64,000 bases of DNA. Origin: Terebella lapidaria (lineage: Eukaryota; Annelida; Polychaeta; Terebellida; Terebellidae). Location: contig OX424564.1 in assembly GCA_949152475.1 (NCBI GenBank), positions 32,982,165 through 33,046,164 on the forward strand, in the 5' to 3' direction. How positions within the stretch are numbered: the stretch's first letter is position 1; each line of letters starts with the position of its first letter. The notes beneath the pieces were generated by a model. It made no database searches and was not told the DNA's origin. It saw only the letters and a list, made by a program, of their open reading frames with translations. A program made the translations under genes and the position numbers. Shown piece after piece: positions 35,016 to 48,865 of the stretch.

Positions 35016-35136
35016 CCCAAGTATCATACACTGCGCCTTAATACTACTCGTCCACTAAATGAATGCCATTTAATCCGTCTGTCACCTTTTTAATCCTTAC
35101 TGAATTTAGAGGAAGGCGCAGTGTATGATACTTGGG
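35016..35136. repeat. Perfect 24-bp inverted repeat with 73-bp loop
   Basis: 35016-35039 and 35113-35136 are exact reverse complements (arms start CCCAAGTATCATACACTGCG). It could be a very short MITE or a hairpin locus. There is no clear flanking duplication. Confidence 0.7.
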
Positions 35137-36739
35137 TCCAGTTGATATAGAAAGTCAGACAATCAGTCACATCAAAGTAACTGATGCGGGAAATTGTGTA
35201 CGTCCTCAGCCAAGTTATCTCCTCAAGTCTGTTTAGATGTACCGTATCCTTGTCAGATCGCCAGTGCCGTCGGCTGCTCTGTTAAAATCATCCTACTGAA
35301 TTCCAGTTCCATAAGTCGCCCCAGAATTTACCTTCTAGTTTAACATGCCGCATTACCAATATCCTGTAAACATCACTATAGGTACACACAAAGCGCCTTT
35401 ATTTAACACTTTCCACAATCAGGTCTAACCCCTTCCCGAAGATATGCAAGAAAATATCGGTAGGACATAACAGCCTATCATGAATTATAAAACAATTTTC
35501 ACTCCCTTTAAATATTCATAAACAGGTGGCAGGATTTGATATACGTGCAGGCCTATTACAATGAATAATAAATATGTAGTTCCTGCACACTAGGCCCCTA
35601 GCTGGGCATATATACAAAATTGAGACTGAAATTTAACATTGGGGTAGATTGGCAGCTTTTTCAATTCTCGAGTAGAGATCTGAAATTCTGCAAGAATTTG
35701 CCGTTTGACACCCAGATGAAGTATGCCACGTTACCATTTAACATCGTAATAATATCAGTGAAAACGGTGTAATTGAGTCAGTAAAATCAAATTGTACATA
35801 TAGGCCTACAGTACAATTCACAGAATACAGCGAAGCCCGCAAAATAGCGCGCAACATATGTCCAAGGTGGAATCGCTCGCTATCCGTCCAACTTACCACG
35901 AATATAGTAGTCGGGCTAACAGGCGTCAGGCCGGACAAATAGCCGTAGATGTATAGGCCGTGTATTCCCCTCCCTGTAAGATGTTTCGAGCGGTAGGGGG
36001 GAGGTGAGGGAGGGGGGGGGGTGTCATTCAGGAGTTGCATATATGCGGGCAGTCGAGCCATTGAAGCCAGAGTGTACTCTCTCTGGCAGTCCAAACGATG
36101 CGGAGCTCCGCTCTGAATTTTAAGGACCTATTCTGCCTACACTCTGCCTAGATTCATGGATCACATACACATACACATGCACATGCGCTGCGACAAATAG
36201 TCCCTGGTCGTCTCGAGAGCAATAGCTTGATAAGCTCAGCATAATCGAAATAATTCGGAATGAGTATTTTAAACTATTGTCTAAAATGCTCAAAAGTAAT
36301 TCGTCCTTGTCAACCCTGCAAAGGCTGCAATACAACATATTTCTGGTGGTTACTTCTTGGCGTAGTATTATAAGTGATTACAGTAATTATAACCACACAA
36401 TTGGAGCGGTCATACTTTGTGAGTTCTAAGATAACTGGCAGGATAATCGGAAATTGCACTTGCGCATTCGACATGCAATCTAATTTAAAACATTAGTTTC
36501 CATTGCCATATGATGATTGTTGTTTCAACATTATTATTAGCAGTGTTTTTGTATCAGCTTAACAGAATATATCGGATTCTATTTCAAATTCGCGAAACCA
36601 ACACCAGTGTATGCTGAATGTGAGAGAGTCGTATGGAGAAGTCGGAAGAAGGAAATACATAGGGTGAGGTCAACGACAATCACATATACCCGGCCCTGAG
36701 GGGCCGGGAATAAGTCTGGGCTGGGATAAATCCCCACCA

Positions 36740-39340
36740 TCCGGAGTGTCTGTGTATGACCACCAGCAGCCACCACACACCAAAGCAGCCACACTCACTT
36801 TGATCGCGCATGCCAACCATGCATCGCCAGTTGCGGCAGGTCAGACCATGTCCGCCAGCATTGTAATACCAGCATCAGCAGTGTTCCTGACATCTCATAT
36901 GACACATGTTCATGGTACGTTACTTTCGCTGCAGGCCCCATCCGCGCCTGTGACCTTCAACTCAGGAGTGACCAATGCAACGCCAACGCCCAACAGGTAC
37001 TCTGTGTGCAGACATGCACAAACGGTATACCCGCAACATGACAACAGTGTGTGGGCCTACCCGCAACAAGGGATACCACCGATGACCATCATGACAACAC
37101 CTGTGCCGCCACCAGTCATTGCGCCAATGCCGCAAGCTCCCATGACAGCTCTGACGGCACCAGCGCCCACAACCACAACCTCCCTCAACGCGACTCAACC
37201 TTGCATGGCCGCGCCGAGTCGCTAGCACTTGACATTCCCGTCAGCACGCCATGGGAAGAGTTCTGATGTCAGCTCCTCGAAAGCTGGGAGCTAGCACCCG
37301 ACGTCAGTCAAAACAGGATGATTTTCCGTTCATTCGCCGTGTGTCAACAAAATACTGGTATGACGCATTTCGTGAATGGTCAGCCAGATTATATCCCTGA
37401 ATGAATCTGTGCAATGACATTTACATCTCACCCAGATGCTCTGACTTCCATCGTATAGGCAGAGAGCCATTAGCACTGCATCCAACATGAGCACCCTTCG
37501 CCTTCGCCTTCGCCTTCCCCGATTGCTCACGAGAATGAGTCGTGCAAGCATTCCAATGTGTTGGCGGCAACGACGAAGGACATTTATTTGAAGACACAAT
37601 GTTCTCTGTTCTCTGGACTGCCGCCTTTGCCTGAGGGAACTGCGCCACTCCACCCGGAATGACTTTGAAGTGTTCCTTTTGTAAGAAGGTGGGAAAACTC
37701 AAAGACATTCTCATCATGAATGAAATGAAGCCATTCGGGCCCTGACCCAAAGCCTGCGACTCCCGGGCCAACAGTTGTGGTGGGACCTCTTCAGCCCCAT
37801 GGCCTCCACCTCCTCCCGTTTCGTTCAACTGGTAGAGGAAGGTGCTGAGCAGTGAGGACCTTCTTCCAACCCTAAAATCATCACAAGCTCCTGACTGGAC
37901 GTAATCTACGTGCCAGTTTCCATCCCATAAGCACATACGACCAGGGTGGCTGTGCCATCAGAGAGACCACTTGAGGTCACTCGATAGTCACCACCCAAGA
38001 CATCCACGTCATGGCCAACTAAAACCCCCTTGGTGCCTCAGCTCCATGAAGGGGTGTCCGCCCCACTACCACAGCGCCCATCCTAAGGACGACGGTTTCA
38101 TAAAGGGGTGTCACGCTCATCAACTCGCGACACTGGTTCCGACAGTACATCTCTGGTAGAGTAGATCTCCCATGATGGAGGATTCTTCATGCCTTCCCGT
38201 GCAGTCTGGAACCACCCACTCCATCACTAAAACCGAAAACACCCACGGCCACGCCCAAGATAACCACAATCAGTGTCAGTGGTGCAGCACAAAATTGCTG
38301 GAATTTGCTTTTGCGGAACTTTCTGTGTCATTCTAGACTCTGGAGCACAATTATCACTCATTCATCGAGATCAACTCTGACATGATCCCCCGAATGAATG
38401 CAACTTTAATGATCCACAAGCGCCACGATCAGGGATGTGAATGGTTATCAGACTCCGATTGATGGAGTAATAGACTTGCCAATATAAGTTGGCTGTTCAC
38501 ATTTGACATTGACTTTTTGTGTCGCGCCAATACACGACGACATGATCCTTGGCATGAACTTTTTCTGCCAGGTGTGGTCGTAGTGTACTATGGTGAAGGA
38601 AGTATCCAAATTGAGAAGGTACTCCTGTATGCCGAAAAAGACTTTTTCGCCAATGTGGTATGACTAGCGGTTCATCGACTCCTGACCATACCGACCAGGA
38701 GTGACCAACAGCGCCAATGTGCCAACTTGATATACCAGTACCAAAATGCCTTCATGCGGCCCGACAGAAACCTTGGACACACAGTGGTGGTTCAACATCG
38801 CATTGATAAAGTATGATGGCACCCATCAAGCAGCGACAGTGCCGCATCATGCAGATGCAACAAATTATCAATGAGGAGGTCGGTAAGATGCTCCAGTTGG
38901 GCATAGGAATATCCTAGCCATAGGAATATCTGTAAAGTTCACAAATCCTCCTCATCCGGAAGAAGAATTTTTAGGTTCATTTCTGTGAGAACTATCAGTT
39001 ACTGAATGAGGTCACTTAAAAAGACTTTTATCTCAAACATTCAGATACTCATGATGCCATGGTTGGCGCCAGCTACTTCTCAACGCCAGCTACTTCTTAA
39101 TTTCTCCTAGATCCCACGTAGATCCGGCCATTCATCCCAGGACAACCTTTGCCACAAGAAGAGGACTGTATGACTTAAAGGTCATGCTCTTCGGACTCAG
39201 CAATGCCCCCGTACCTTCGAGCGGTTATCTATGGACTAGGTGCATGTGCTACCTGGATGATGTGATCACCTACGGAAGGACATTCATGTCACCCTCACCC
39301 AAGGTGAATGTCAGTTCACTTGGGGCACACTACAATGTTG
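36740..39340 (+). pseudogene. Decayed Ty3/gypsy-type gag-pro-RT, 5' part
   Basis: Several frames broken by stops and shifts carry recognisable pieces in order. A Pro/Thr/Ala-rich gag-like segment lies at 36746-37225. A zinc-knuckle remnant CSFCKKVGKLKD (about 37672-37710) has lost its His. A protease active-site segment ILDSGAQLSLIHRDQL lies near 38330-38380, and its flap/end motif DMILGMNFF near 38540. An RT-start segment MQQIINEEVGKMLQLG lies near 38860-38905, and the RT catalytic segment CYLDDVITYG is at 39248-39277. Integrase pieces continue after the LINE insertion, so these belong to one element. It cannot encode working proteins. LTRs were not identified. Confidence 0.65.
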
Positions 39341-39344
39341 CATA

Positions 39345-41630
39345 TCTAACGCATGGGTGACGCCCTCTGCAAGGTGCTCAAGCTCGCACACACATCGATA
39401 TTGGGAGTTGACATATTTGTCCTCAACACTGACCCCAGTAGGTCAGTGGTGGATAGACCATATGCTCCGTGGTACTCTGATGCCCTAAGACATCTGAAAC
39501 AAGTCGTTCGCATTCATGAACGGAAATGGAGAGCCTCTGGACTTGATTCCGACCTCCTAGTCTTCAGGGAGGAGTCCTGCAAATATTATGCATCAGTCAA
39601 ACAAGCCAAGGTCAAGTACTACCAATGCAAAATCAAGGACAGTGACTCTAAACATATGTTTCACGAAGTCCGACGTCATACAAACGGACCTGAAAAGCCC
39701 ATCTTTCCAACAGAGTCGGATACCTCCTCACTACCAGAGAAGTTCAGTCAGTTCTTCTCTGATAAAATCACTACCATTCATGCCCGCCTCGATCAGCCGG
39801 GTATGGGTGGGAACATCTACGCACATCCAGATGAGGGCTGCGAATCCACCTTCGACCACTTTGGAGAGGTCACTCAGGGTGATATCTTGAATTTTATTAT
39901 GAAAACCCCTGTCAAGTCGTCGGGTCTGGACCCGATTCCTGCTATGGTGTACAAGAACTGTCTCACGGACCTTGTTGCTGTCGTCACCAAACTGATTAAT
40001 TTGTCACTCACATCTGGGATAGTACCTGACCAGTTCAAGCAGGCTGTTATCACTCCTCTACTAAAAAAGTCGTCTTTGGATCCAGAGGAACTAAAACACT
40101 ATAGGCCTGTGTCAAATCTGTGCTATAATTCCAAACTCCTCAAAAGAGTAGTGGCATCTCAACTCCATGAATATCTGTCCACAAATCATCTCTATGAACC
40201 TATGCAATCTGCCTATCGACCACATCATAGTGTAGAGTCTTCATTGCTCAGGGTGTATAATGACACCCTCGTTGCCCTGGACAAAGGTGAGGAGGTCGCA
40301 CTGATACTTTTAGATCTCAGTGCGGCCTTCGACACCATAGACCACATTCTCTTCCTTCATCGCCTGGAAACTAGATACAGCATTTCCAGAGTAGTTCTGA
40401 ACTGGTTCGATTCGCACCTTACAAACCGGAGTCAATCAGTTAATATTGGCGGTCGCCTTTCCCAGAGTCGTCCACTCCAGTTTAGGGTGCCCCAGGGGTC
40501 TGTGTTGGGCCCCCTGTTATTCACACTATACTCTGTACCCCTCGCAGACATAATCCGGACCCATGGCTTGCATTTTATGCTGTACGCCGACGACACTCAA
40601 ATCTATTTGTCTGTTCAGAACGATCCATCCTCAGCACTCAGAAAACTGGATGCATGTCTTCAAGCTGTTAGAGAGTGGATGGCTGCAAATAAGCTCCAGC
40701 TGAATGAGTCAAAGACTGAGTCTATCTAAATCATCTCATAACGCAGAATGTCATCCCTCGCAGGGTCAACCATTATAATTGGCAATGCCAGCATTGAGCC
40801 TTCAGAGCTGTAAGGAACCTTGGGGCCTTCTTCGACAGACATCTACAAATGTCACAGCATGTCAATGCCATCGTCTGCAAAGCCTCTTACGGCCTTCAAC
40901 AGATTGCCAGGTTGCGGCAGTTTCTTAGTGAGCATGCTACCTTGACCCTGGTGCATGCATTCGTCTCGTCCCACATTGACTGTAACAACAGTCTACTTCT
41001 CGGTCTACCAGCATGTCACATCCAGAAATTCCAAAGAGTACAGAACTCCGCAGCACGGATAGTCACCAAATGTCCATACCGTGACCATGTAACACCTCAC
41101 TTGTTCCATCTGCACTGGCTCCCCGTTAAAGCCAGAATAGACTACAAAGTCCTGTTGATGGAGTTTAAATCACTACACCATCTCGTGCCCGTGTACGTGG
41201 CTGACATGCTGGAGTACCGCCACAACACACGTGTCCTCCGTTCTTCGTCAGACGTTACACTCCTGGTAGAGCCCAAGTTCAACACTCAGTCATTCGGATC
41301 TCGCGCTTTCAGCATCGCAGCACCCAGACTGTGGAACAAACTTCCCAGAGTCATTCGCGAAAGCTCAAGTCTCAACACGTTCAAGTCTCGACTTAAAACT
41401 TTCCTTTTTGGACTCTCTTACTACACATCACTATCTAGTCACATCTAGTCATTCGTATTTGCTCTTGTCCACTTTTTAATGTTATTTGGTAACAATGTTT
41501 CACTAGTTATGTATTTACATCCACTTTTTAAATCTATGTACTCTCTGTTCTTACTTTTCAATGCGCTTAGATATGTTCACACATTATGATGCACAATATA
41601 AAGAAAACTATCATTATTATTATTATTAAT
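39345..41630 (+). mobile_element. 5'-truncated CR1/L2-like LINE inserted in the gypsy remnant
   Basis: A long frame (39353-40729) carries the end of the endonuclease-RT linker (APWYSDALRHLK) and an RT domain with SGLDPIPAMVYKN, AYRPHHSVESSLLRVYND, LLDLSAAFDTIDH, PQGSVLGPLLFTLY and the catalytic FMLYADDTQ. A frame change between about 40729 and 40810 moves coding to a second frame (40810-41448) with the typical CR1/L2 C-terminal block (QRVQNSAARIV, LHWLPVKARIDYK, FGSRAFSIAAPRLWNKLP, FKSRLKTFLF). It ends in an (ATT)n tail near 41609-41627. The endonuclease is missing, so the copy is dead on arrival. It splits RT from integrase of the older element. Confidence 0.85.
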
Positions 41631-41639
41631 GCCAGAGCC

Positions 41640-42480
41640 GGCGAAATTGGACACTGACAATGTTTGTGCGTTCGTGTCATACTACATGATGTCAACATGC
41701 CAGAGTGCCCGAGCTTGATCACCATCAACAGACAGACAACAGTAGTTATCGAATTACTCAACCTCTGTATTTGCTGCTCATCCAATTGCCAACTGGCACA
41801 CCCATTGACATAATCGTCATGGACATCCATAGTCACAGAACATGGCCATCAGTACATTCTTGTCATGTTGGATTAGTTCACGAAGTATACCGACACCTTC
41901 CCGCTACGCCGCCATATGGCAAAGACAGTCGCCGATGCCCTCGTCAACCGATGGATCGTCTATCATGGTGTTCGAAAAGGCTATCCATGAGAAAACTGCA
42001 ACACGGTCGCCTTGCTAGTAGCCAGAAAAATCCGAATGAAGTGATGGACAGGTTGAACGGCTCAAACGGACACTGCTCCACATGCTCAGCACTTTCGTCA
42101 CTGACCAGGGCTAAAACTGGAACCTACACCTGTCGTTCGACCTGATGGCATACCACACCTCTGTCCACTCCTCGACCAGATGCACTCCACACATCTGATG
42201 AATACGGACGGGAATGCAACCTGCTAGTCGACCTCATCATCCTGACCTACGACCAGGAAACACTACTGTCATGTGGGCCGGGATACGACGCCAACGCCAA
42301 GGCTCCACCACAGTTCAAGAGAGGCGATCTTGTACGTTATTATTACCTACTGCTCACGCAGAAAAACAAGTTTGCCCCACCATGGACTGGACCGTGGAGA
42401 GTTCTTGAGTCAGTCACTGACACAGACTATCGCATTGTGCTTGTAATATCAGAAACCCATAATCTCTCTTATGGGTTTTC
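41640..42480 (+). pseudogene. Decayed Ty3/gypsy integrase, 3' part
   Basis: Fragments in order across frames: IIVMDIHSH (integrase core start, near 41810-41835), FTKYTDTFPLR and MAKTVADALVNRWIVYHGV (41877-41975), VERLNRTLLHMLSTFVTDQG (near 42050-42112), and a C-terminal segment FKRGDLVRYYY ... PPWTGPWRVLESVTDTDYRI (near 42317-42438) like the GPF/Y module. It continues the element whose gag-pro-RT lies at 36.7-39.3 kb. Several stops and shifts make it non-functional. Confidence 0.7.
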
Positions 42481-43224
42481 TGGTAATATCAATAGCAACA
42501 GAACCATGGACTGGTAAGGTCACTTTGTAACCTATGAGATGATGGGGCATCGTCTTCTGAACCATGCCTACAGCCAGTCTGGGCCACTGGTTACCTCAAG
42601 CAAGATTCGAGGGAATGCCAAGAGTGAGATTTCAATGTAATCAACCCATGCATGCCATGATCTGACCTGTCAACAACCCCATTGCATCATCTTATTCATT
42701 GTGCCGCATCTATGTCTGATCAAATACGCTTATCTACCCCCTGCAATACTTGTGGTGTGGCACCTTGTCGACCAGATGAAAATGAACAGTACGTCCTCGC
42801 CCCTATGAGCATGCATTCATGTCACAGCCCATCAACAGTGTGTTGTCTGCTCACGCAACTCTTGAGGTCACAAGAGACATATATGGCCTGGCGGCACTTC
42901 AGCCGGAAGACACCCCAATCAACTTACATTGAACGTCCAATAGTGTGTGGAAGTAAGTATCAATCTATTACCACCAATATAGCCAAATTTTGATGAATCC
43001 AATAACAAACGTAAAATACAACATTTTGCAATAGAAACAAAGCACGACCAAATACCTTATCAAAAGACACACTGGCTTCTTCAGGGGCAGACAGTGTGGT
43101 AAATGTAGTTGTTTCTACTGTACACCTGATGGAATTAGTATACAACTGCCCAACTGCCGAAGTCCAGCAAAATAATTTGTTTGCAGAACAGTCTGGATAC
43201 TGGACAGTGCTATGAAGCATGTGA

Positions 43225-43575
43225 ATTTAAATGTAAATGTAAACTTCATTTATTTATAGAGGATGACCCACAGCAGAGCCACAAGGGGATTTCCTCGGTG
43301 CATGTTTACATAACGTGTGAATACGTCCAGGAGACGAGTGTTGGTCATATGGAAATATGAGTGGGAACACCACCCAACTTGACTGGCAAGTGTGCTAGAG
43401 ATTGACGAATAGTTTTCACTTTGGTTGCCTCGACACCCAATCCACAGACATCGTTGCCAATACAAACACCTCGCCCCTGCTCTCGGACTGGTCCAAGCCA
43501 GAGCAGAGTCAGGCGGCTCATGCTTCGTCCTCGACATTCGACTGTTCAAGGTGTTGACCATTCCGGTCACGAGTT
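43225..43575 (-). repeat. Probable SINE/LINE 3' fragment
   Basis: The minus strand ends in an A/T-rich simple tail (TTTACATTTACATTT, plus 43227-43245) preceded by CTCTATAAATAAATGAAG, the usual form of a non-LTR 3' end. Upstream is a non-coding but open stretch. The 5' boundary is not defined. Confidence 0.35.
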
Positions 43576-44480
43576 GAAATAACTATTGGAACATTTTGAA
43601 CTGTTCACTTGTTGTATTACCCTATCACGACTGAACTGAATTATGGAACATTCAATTTGGATTACGGACTAAAATGTTTATATGTTGTCTACAACTGGTA
43701 CTTCGTTGAAGGTTTATAATAACTTTGGTCACCTGCGAGTGTCAGTATTTTAGTTGCTTGGTAACTGTTGCTCAGTAACCGGGCGCATGTATGACCCAGT
43801 GCTACATGGTGTAATCTTGCCTATATGCTATACGTGTTTTATCATCGTCTTAGCTGATGGATTGATTGACGACATTTCTTTTGACAGGTTAGGTTTTTAC
43901 AGTATTTTCCATTCATTGTTTTCATGTGTGCTTGCGGGGAGACTTTAGCGAATTTAGTTTCAAATTGTGTTTTTTCTGACGCTAGGTTTTGGGAAGAGTA
44001 AGCTCCGAGGGCAGAGCCTGACGAAGGGGTGTAATGCAGAATGTTTTTGTCAGGTAAGAATCTTCCCAAAACCTATCCCCATTCACACACGCACTCACCA
44101 CGTGTACTCCGGCCTCGACGTTGGCCGGGAAAACCCAGTGTTTCTCGCTCCACGAACACACGACCACTCATCACATTATTCATACATACTCCATTATGCA
44201 AATTACACCCACTACCAAACAGGCCTGCACCAATCACAACACGTGCATACTCAACGACCTTCACATTGTATTTATATATTTCGTGTCATACTTGATTACT
44301 CCGGCAGGCCCCAGCCGAGACTCATGGCAGTTGGATAGTAATAGTCAAGGGAGTTAGATGTGTTCCAGAGAGAGAACATATATTCTCTCAATATTTAGGA
44401 GTATTCCGGTTATGGGCTATTGTGTGAAAGAGCAGAGTATCTGAAAGAGTGACTATCCGTGCATCGACCTCGCCACTGAC

Positions 44481-45460
44481 CAGTGGCGTAGATTTATATA
44501 TTTAGTAGGGGGGTATGGGCGAGCGAAGCGAGCCACAAACGGTCTGGGGGTCGGGGGGGCGCCGTAAGCCCCCGGATTTTTTTTCATTTTTAACTCTTCT
44601 AGAAGCATTCTCAGAGCATATATGGCATTGATTTTCATTATATTCAGGGGAATTTTCCCCCACAATTTCTTCAAATTTGTTTGTGTCACTTTGTGATACA
44701 CAATTTTTTTTCATCAGCAAAGTTCACCTGTTCATGTATTATTATTGTTATATGAGCATAGAAATCACCAACTTATATGACCTCAAAGACATGACAGGCT
44801 ACAAACTTGCTGGTACAGGTCAACCAATTTACCAGTAACAAAAATTGCAAATCTTCACTAAAACCATTTTATTCCCATGTATGTTCAAGTACATGTAGTC
44901 AACTCAGAATTCACCGAATATTGATTTTCTTTGTGCTGAACGAGATGCAAAGTTTTCTGCCAGTTCCTTGATATGCACATTGTCTAACTCATCTTTGTGG
45001 ACATGGGAAACGCATACGGAGTTGAGTCGCTTCTGCGTCATGGATGAGCGAAGCCACGTCTTCAATTGGCGCAAAGCAGAAAAGCTATAGTACAACACTG
45101 TATAGATTTCTGTAGCCCGTAGGTCTTATGTGTTCTGGATTCAATGTGTGGGGGATGTCTTCTTTTTGGGCGCTGTGATTTATGTCCATGTGCACAGGAA
45201 GAAGTTTTCGGGGATTGTACATTATTTATTTTGCAGTGATACTACACGTACATAGCAATGACCAATTTTCTACAAGCTATATCTGTTGGAGATGAATGAA
45301 GCTCTACTACGATTTTTTTTAATTAGGTGAACAATTTTTTTTGTACCGATTGAAGGGGGGGGGGATAATACATACTTCATCCCCCCCCCACCCTTTTTGT
45401 AGGGGGGGATGCATTCCCTCCATCCCCCCCCCCCCCCCAGGATTTACGCCCATGCCACTG
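44481..45460. mobile_element. Possible hAT-like non-autonomous element
   Basis: The left end CAGTGGCGTAGATTTA (44481) and the right end TTTACGCCCATGCCACTG (45443-45460) are imperfect inverted repeats of the common CAGTGGCGTA type, each followed inward by G- or C-rich runs. An 8-bp target duplication is not evident. There is no transposase ORF. Confidence 0.45.
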
Positions 45461-48400
45461 ACACGCAAATTTTTTCCTGTGTCGCCACATCACACAACGT
45501 TGAGTGACTGGTTCTTGTTGATCCCGCGAAAATACGGAAACTGGATCGGGAAGTGTCTGATTTCAAGCTCCCATTTTAGTTCGAACTAGTCAAATGAATT
45601 TTAGCGCATGAATTCAAGGTCACATGCATTAAGAACTTTACCTCATATGAGCATGAGTGAGACCAAGCTCCCATTTAGTTTTGCTCTCGAAATGACTTGA
45701 ACATTCAACTTCAAGCTGCCAAGTTCAAACTTGACGACAAAAAATTTGAGTGCCTGAATTCAATGTCACATTTGATTCGAATTTACCTCGAATTGACATG
45801 AACACTTATATTGAATTAACCACATATGAACATGAGTGCCTGAATACTAGATCACATTTAGCTTTTTGAAATTAAGCTCCAGAAGAACATATCCCAAGGT
45901 CATGTTTGACTCATCCCGTGAAGACGGATTGTTTTCATTCATAAAATTACGTTATCAAGACAGTTATTCGTGGAAATAATAATTTAAAATTCAGTAACAA
46001 ATTTTGTCCAGTGATTGTATTCGACCTGAGCCGTTAATTGTCACTCAAGTTCAAACAATCCTTTATCGTACACATGGTAACGATGTCCCATGTTAGTTTG
46101 AGAGCAGGTTCCATCTCTAGGATATGTGTAGAATCGTCTCGACTGAAAAATGTACACAACAAGAAAATGTTTCCTTGACACCGCCAGCTCGCAAAATGGA
46201 CAGGCTCAATGCTGATAGCACGGCACGACCAATGCCAGTGAAGGAAGACATCGTCTTCTCCATTATATATACCAGAAACACATATGGGTTTCTGATATAC
46301 GCCGTCATCCGAGCTTGCGCCCCGTAACCATGAACAACCTCAACTCTATAAAGGGACATAAATGATCCATGATGGACCCAGAATCTGCTGGACCATTAAG
46401 GTCCCAGATAGGACTCAACGCAACGAATTGACATGTGCATTATGCCTTTAGTTCAGTGATGCTACATGTCAGTCAACGGCCATTTCCGAATCAAGTTTCA
46501 GGCTTCTGTCTCTCTCAAATTGGACAAAATAACATGGACAATCGCTGAATAGCCATATTATGTATGACTGCATATAAAGTATTCCTGAAAATGATAACTT
46601 TGCTATGCAGCTATCACATAAACACAATCATCGTTTGCTCTGTCAATATAAATAGCTGCTTTTGTAACAACTTTTGGTAATTTTTTGTAATACTAAAATG
46701 AAAATTTTGAATATTTTGTAAGATCAAATGAATTGCATTTTTCTCACACTGAGATATGAAATGACTTTTCTCATGACGCCGAGTCCGATTAGAGCCTACG
46801 GGGCCCCTCTTAGTAAATCTGCGCCGGGTAGTCCAACAGTCATGCAATAGTGTGACAGTCAAGTCCCGTCAGGCTTTATTCACGGGGATTTAAACATGAA
46901 ATTCATGTGTGTTCTAATTAAGCAATCTGCTGGGAACAACTAGTAATCATAGTCCTCGCGAAGGTAAATGTGCTCACCCAATGGCCTACAATGTCAAAGT
47001 TTGATTACCAGGATTCGAAATTGTTTTCAGATACCATCTCCTTGGTGAGGGATAAAAGAAACAGAACCAAATCGGGGGAAGTTGTACACTGAACTGTCAC
47101 TGCACAAAAATTGCTGGCTTGTTGGCCAGTCCGATCCAGGGTAAAAACCCGGCCAGGGATACACCCTTGTGATATTGTGCGACCGTATATTCTAGTTGTA
47201 TAAAATCTCAATGAGGATAACCGTAACCATGGGTGCAGACGGTTCGGCCACGAAAATCCGATCAAAGTCATGCCGATGAACTTTTCTCGAGACTCAGTGC
47301 ACACCACGAAAACAGTGAAATCACTGAATTGCAACGCCTCATCGAACTGAAAGAATCTTGATCTATTGGTACTTGTAGGCCTACACTTTGATTTGGTGTA
47401 TCACTTGACAGTCTTTCGGAACACTCGAGAAGGTCAGGAGTGTGAATTTTTCCCACGCACTGACTGGGTCAGTTGACCAAGCACCTGTCTAGACGGGACA
47501 CGCACCGTTCTTCACGCGCCGACGTATGTGACCTCTATGACGTCATAGTGTAGGCACGTGCAACATCATGAACAAAGATATTCTTTGCGCGTATTTGACT
47601 TCATCAGCACGTGCCGAACGATTGTAAAATGTCCCAGCGAACATTACTTGGCGAAATTCAACTTTCGGATTAAAAGAGTTCATTTCAATGCCAAACCAAG
47701 AATAGTGAGATGATCATACCATCCCACTTCTACCACTTAGGCAACACGAGTGCGGAAACATAAACACGTACGGGATTGAATAATCGTCCGGATAACCATA
47801 TCGACATTTCGAGTTATCCATCAAAATAATATAGGCCTAGGCCTCCAATTAGTCCCAAAACAGTGAAAAGCTTCAATAGGAATGCGCATAAAATCTTTAT
47901 ATAATAGATAGCCTAATGTCGTACTAAATTATGAATGTGGCAACACGAATAGAGTTATCTATAACACAAACCTTTTATTTTAACAACGACTATCTAATCA
48001 TAAAGACATCGCTATAATATAAACTGACTACGTAGCTAGCCTACATGCAATTAAGCAAGCCAGTTCCAAACGGGAACAGTGCGCTGTGTCCCTCGTCTAA
48101 AGGGTTAACATTGCAATTAAGAAATGACGTTTTTCCCAATCGGGCTCATCTAAATATCCATTTTTGTTCAGCAGTAAACCGATGTTTCCCTTCACAAACA
48201 CGGTGATTTGAATTGATATCACATATAGCAGAATTGTTCGGTAGCTAGTATTATCTCAGTCCAGTGATAAGCCATTCCCTCGCAACCTTGCAGTGTCTCA
48301 CTTGCCCCATGCCCCGAATGATGCTCGTAAGGACTTCTAGGCACCGGTATTTTCCCGATTCCATATTTTTTTCTCTAAATTGATATGTCAATTTTCATAG

Positions 48401-48865
48401 CAAGCAATTGTAAGCCCCAGCCTACCATAAATAGAAATGGCCAGTTTCCCGATATTTTATCTGTTATAGAACTGTTTGTGTTTGTGTATTGCGATGTGTA
48501 TTGGGTATGTGCTGTTTGACAGTGGCCGGTGCCTGCGTTTCCCCTTGGTTCCGGCCGGGCCTCGCCAGTCCTCGAGCCCACTGCCTCGCTTTGACATCAG
48601 CATCAGTGATTGGCTGCAGAGGCTGCCTGCATTCGCTTAGGACTTGATTATAATAATATTGCTTCGTTATTTTGCGATTTTTCAGCCGAGGATTCGGCTT
48701 TTGTGCGTCGCTACAGCCAGAAACGTTAGATGAATTACCAGTCAAAATTGTCGCGTGGATTCCATTGCTCGTCGGAGCGACACATCTGAGAGTTTTGTGA
48801 TATTTGCCCGCGAGTGGAGCGTATTTGTGCCAGGAATATTCTGAGGGTCTGCGACCACCAGCGCC
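45461..48865 (+). other. Upstream region and 5' UTR of the G-alpha gene
   Basis: No other gene is recognised. The last 0.5 kb before 48866 is less AT-rich and probably contains the 5' UTR and promoter. A TGACGTCA palindrome lies at 47538-47545. Frames reported on the minus strand at 48375-49041 overlap the first coding exon and lack support. Confidence 0.45.
47538..47545. promoter_or_regulatory. Palindromic CRE 1.3 kb upstream of the G-alpha start
   Basis: Exact TGACGTCA. CREB/ATF sites upstream of a cAMP-modulating G-protein gene would make feedback sense, but at this distance and without a mapped start site this is only suggestive. Confidence 0.3.

Noticed and set aside
37330..37936. Two overlapping minus-strand frames of 107 and 171 codons
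   Set aside because: They oppose the plus-strand gag/zinc-knuckle remnant of the gypsy element and show no domains.
44041..44357. Overlapping plus-strand frames rich in His/Thr
   Set aside because: Low complexity, mutually overlapping, no splice context or domain.
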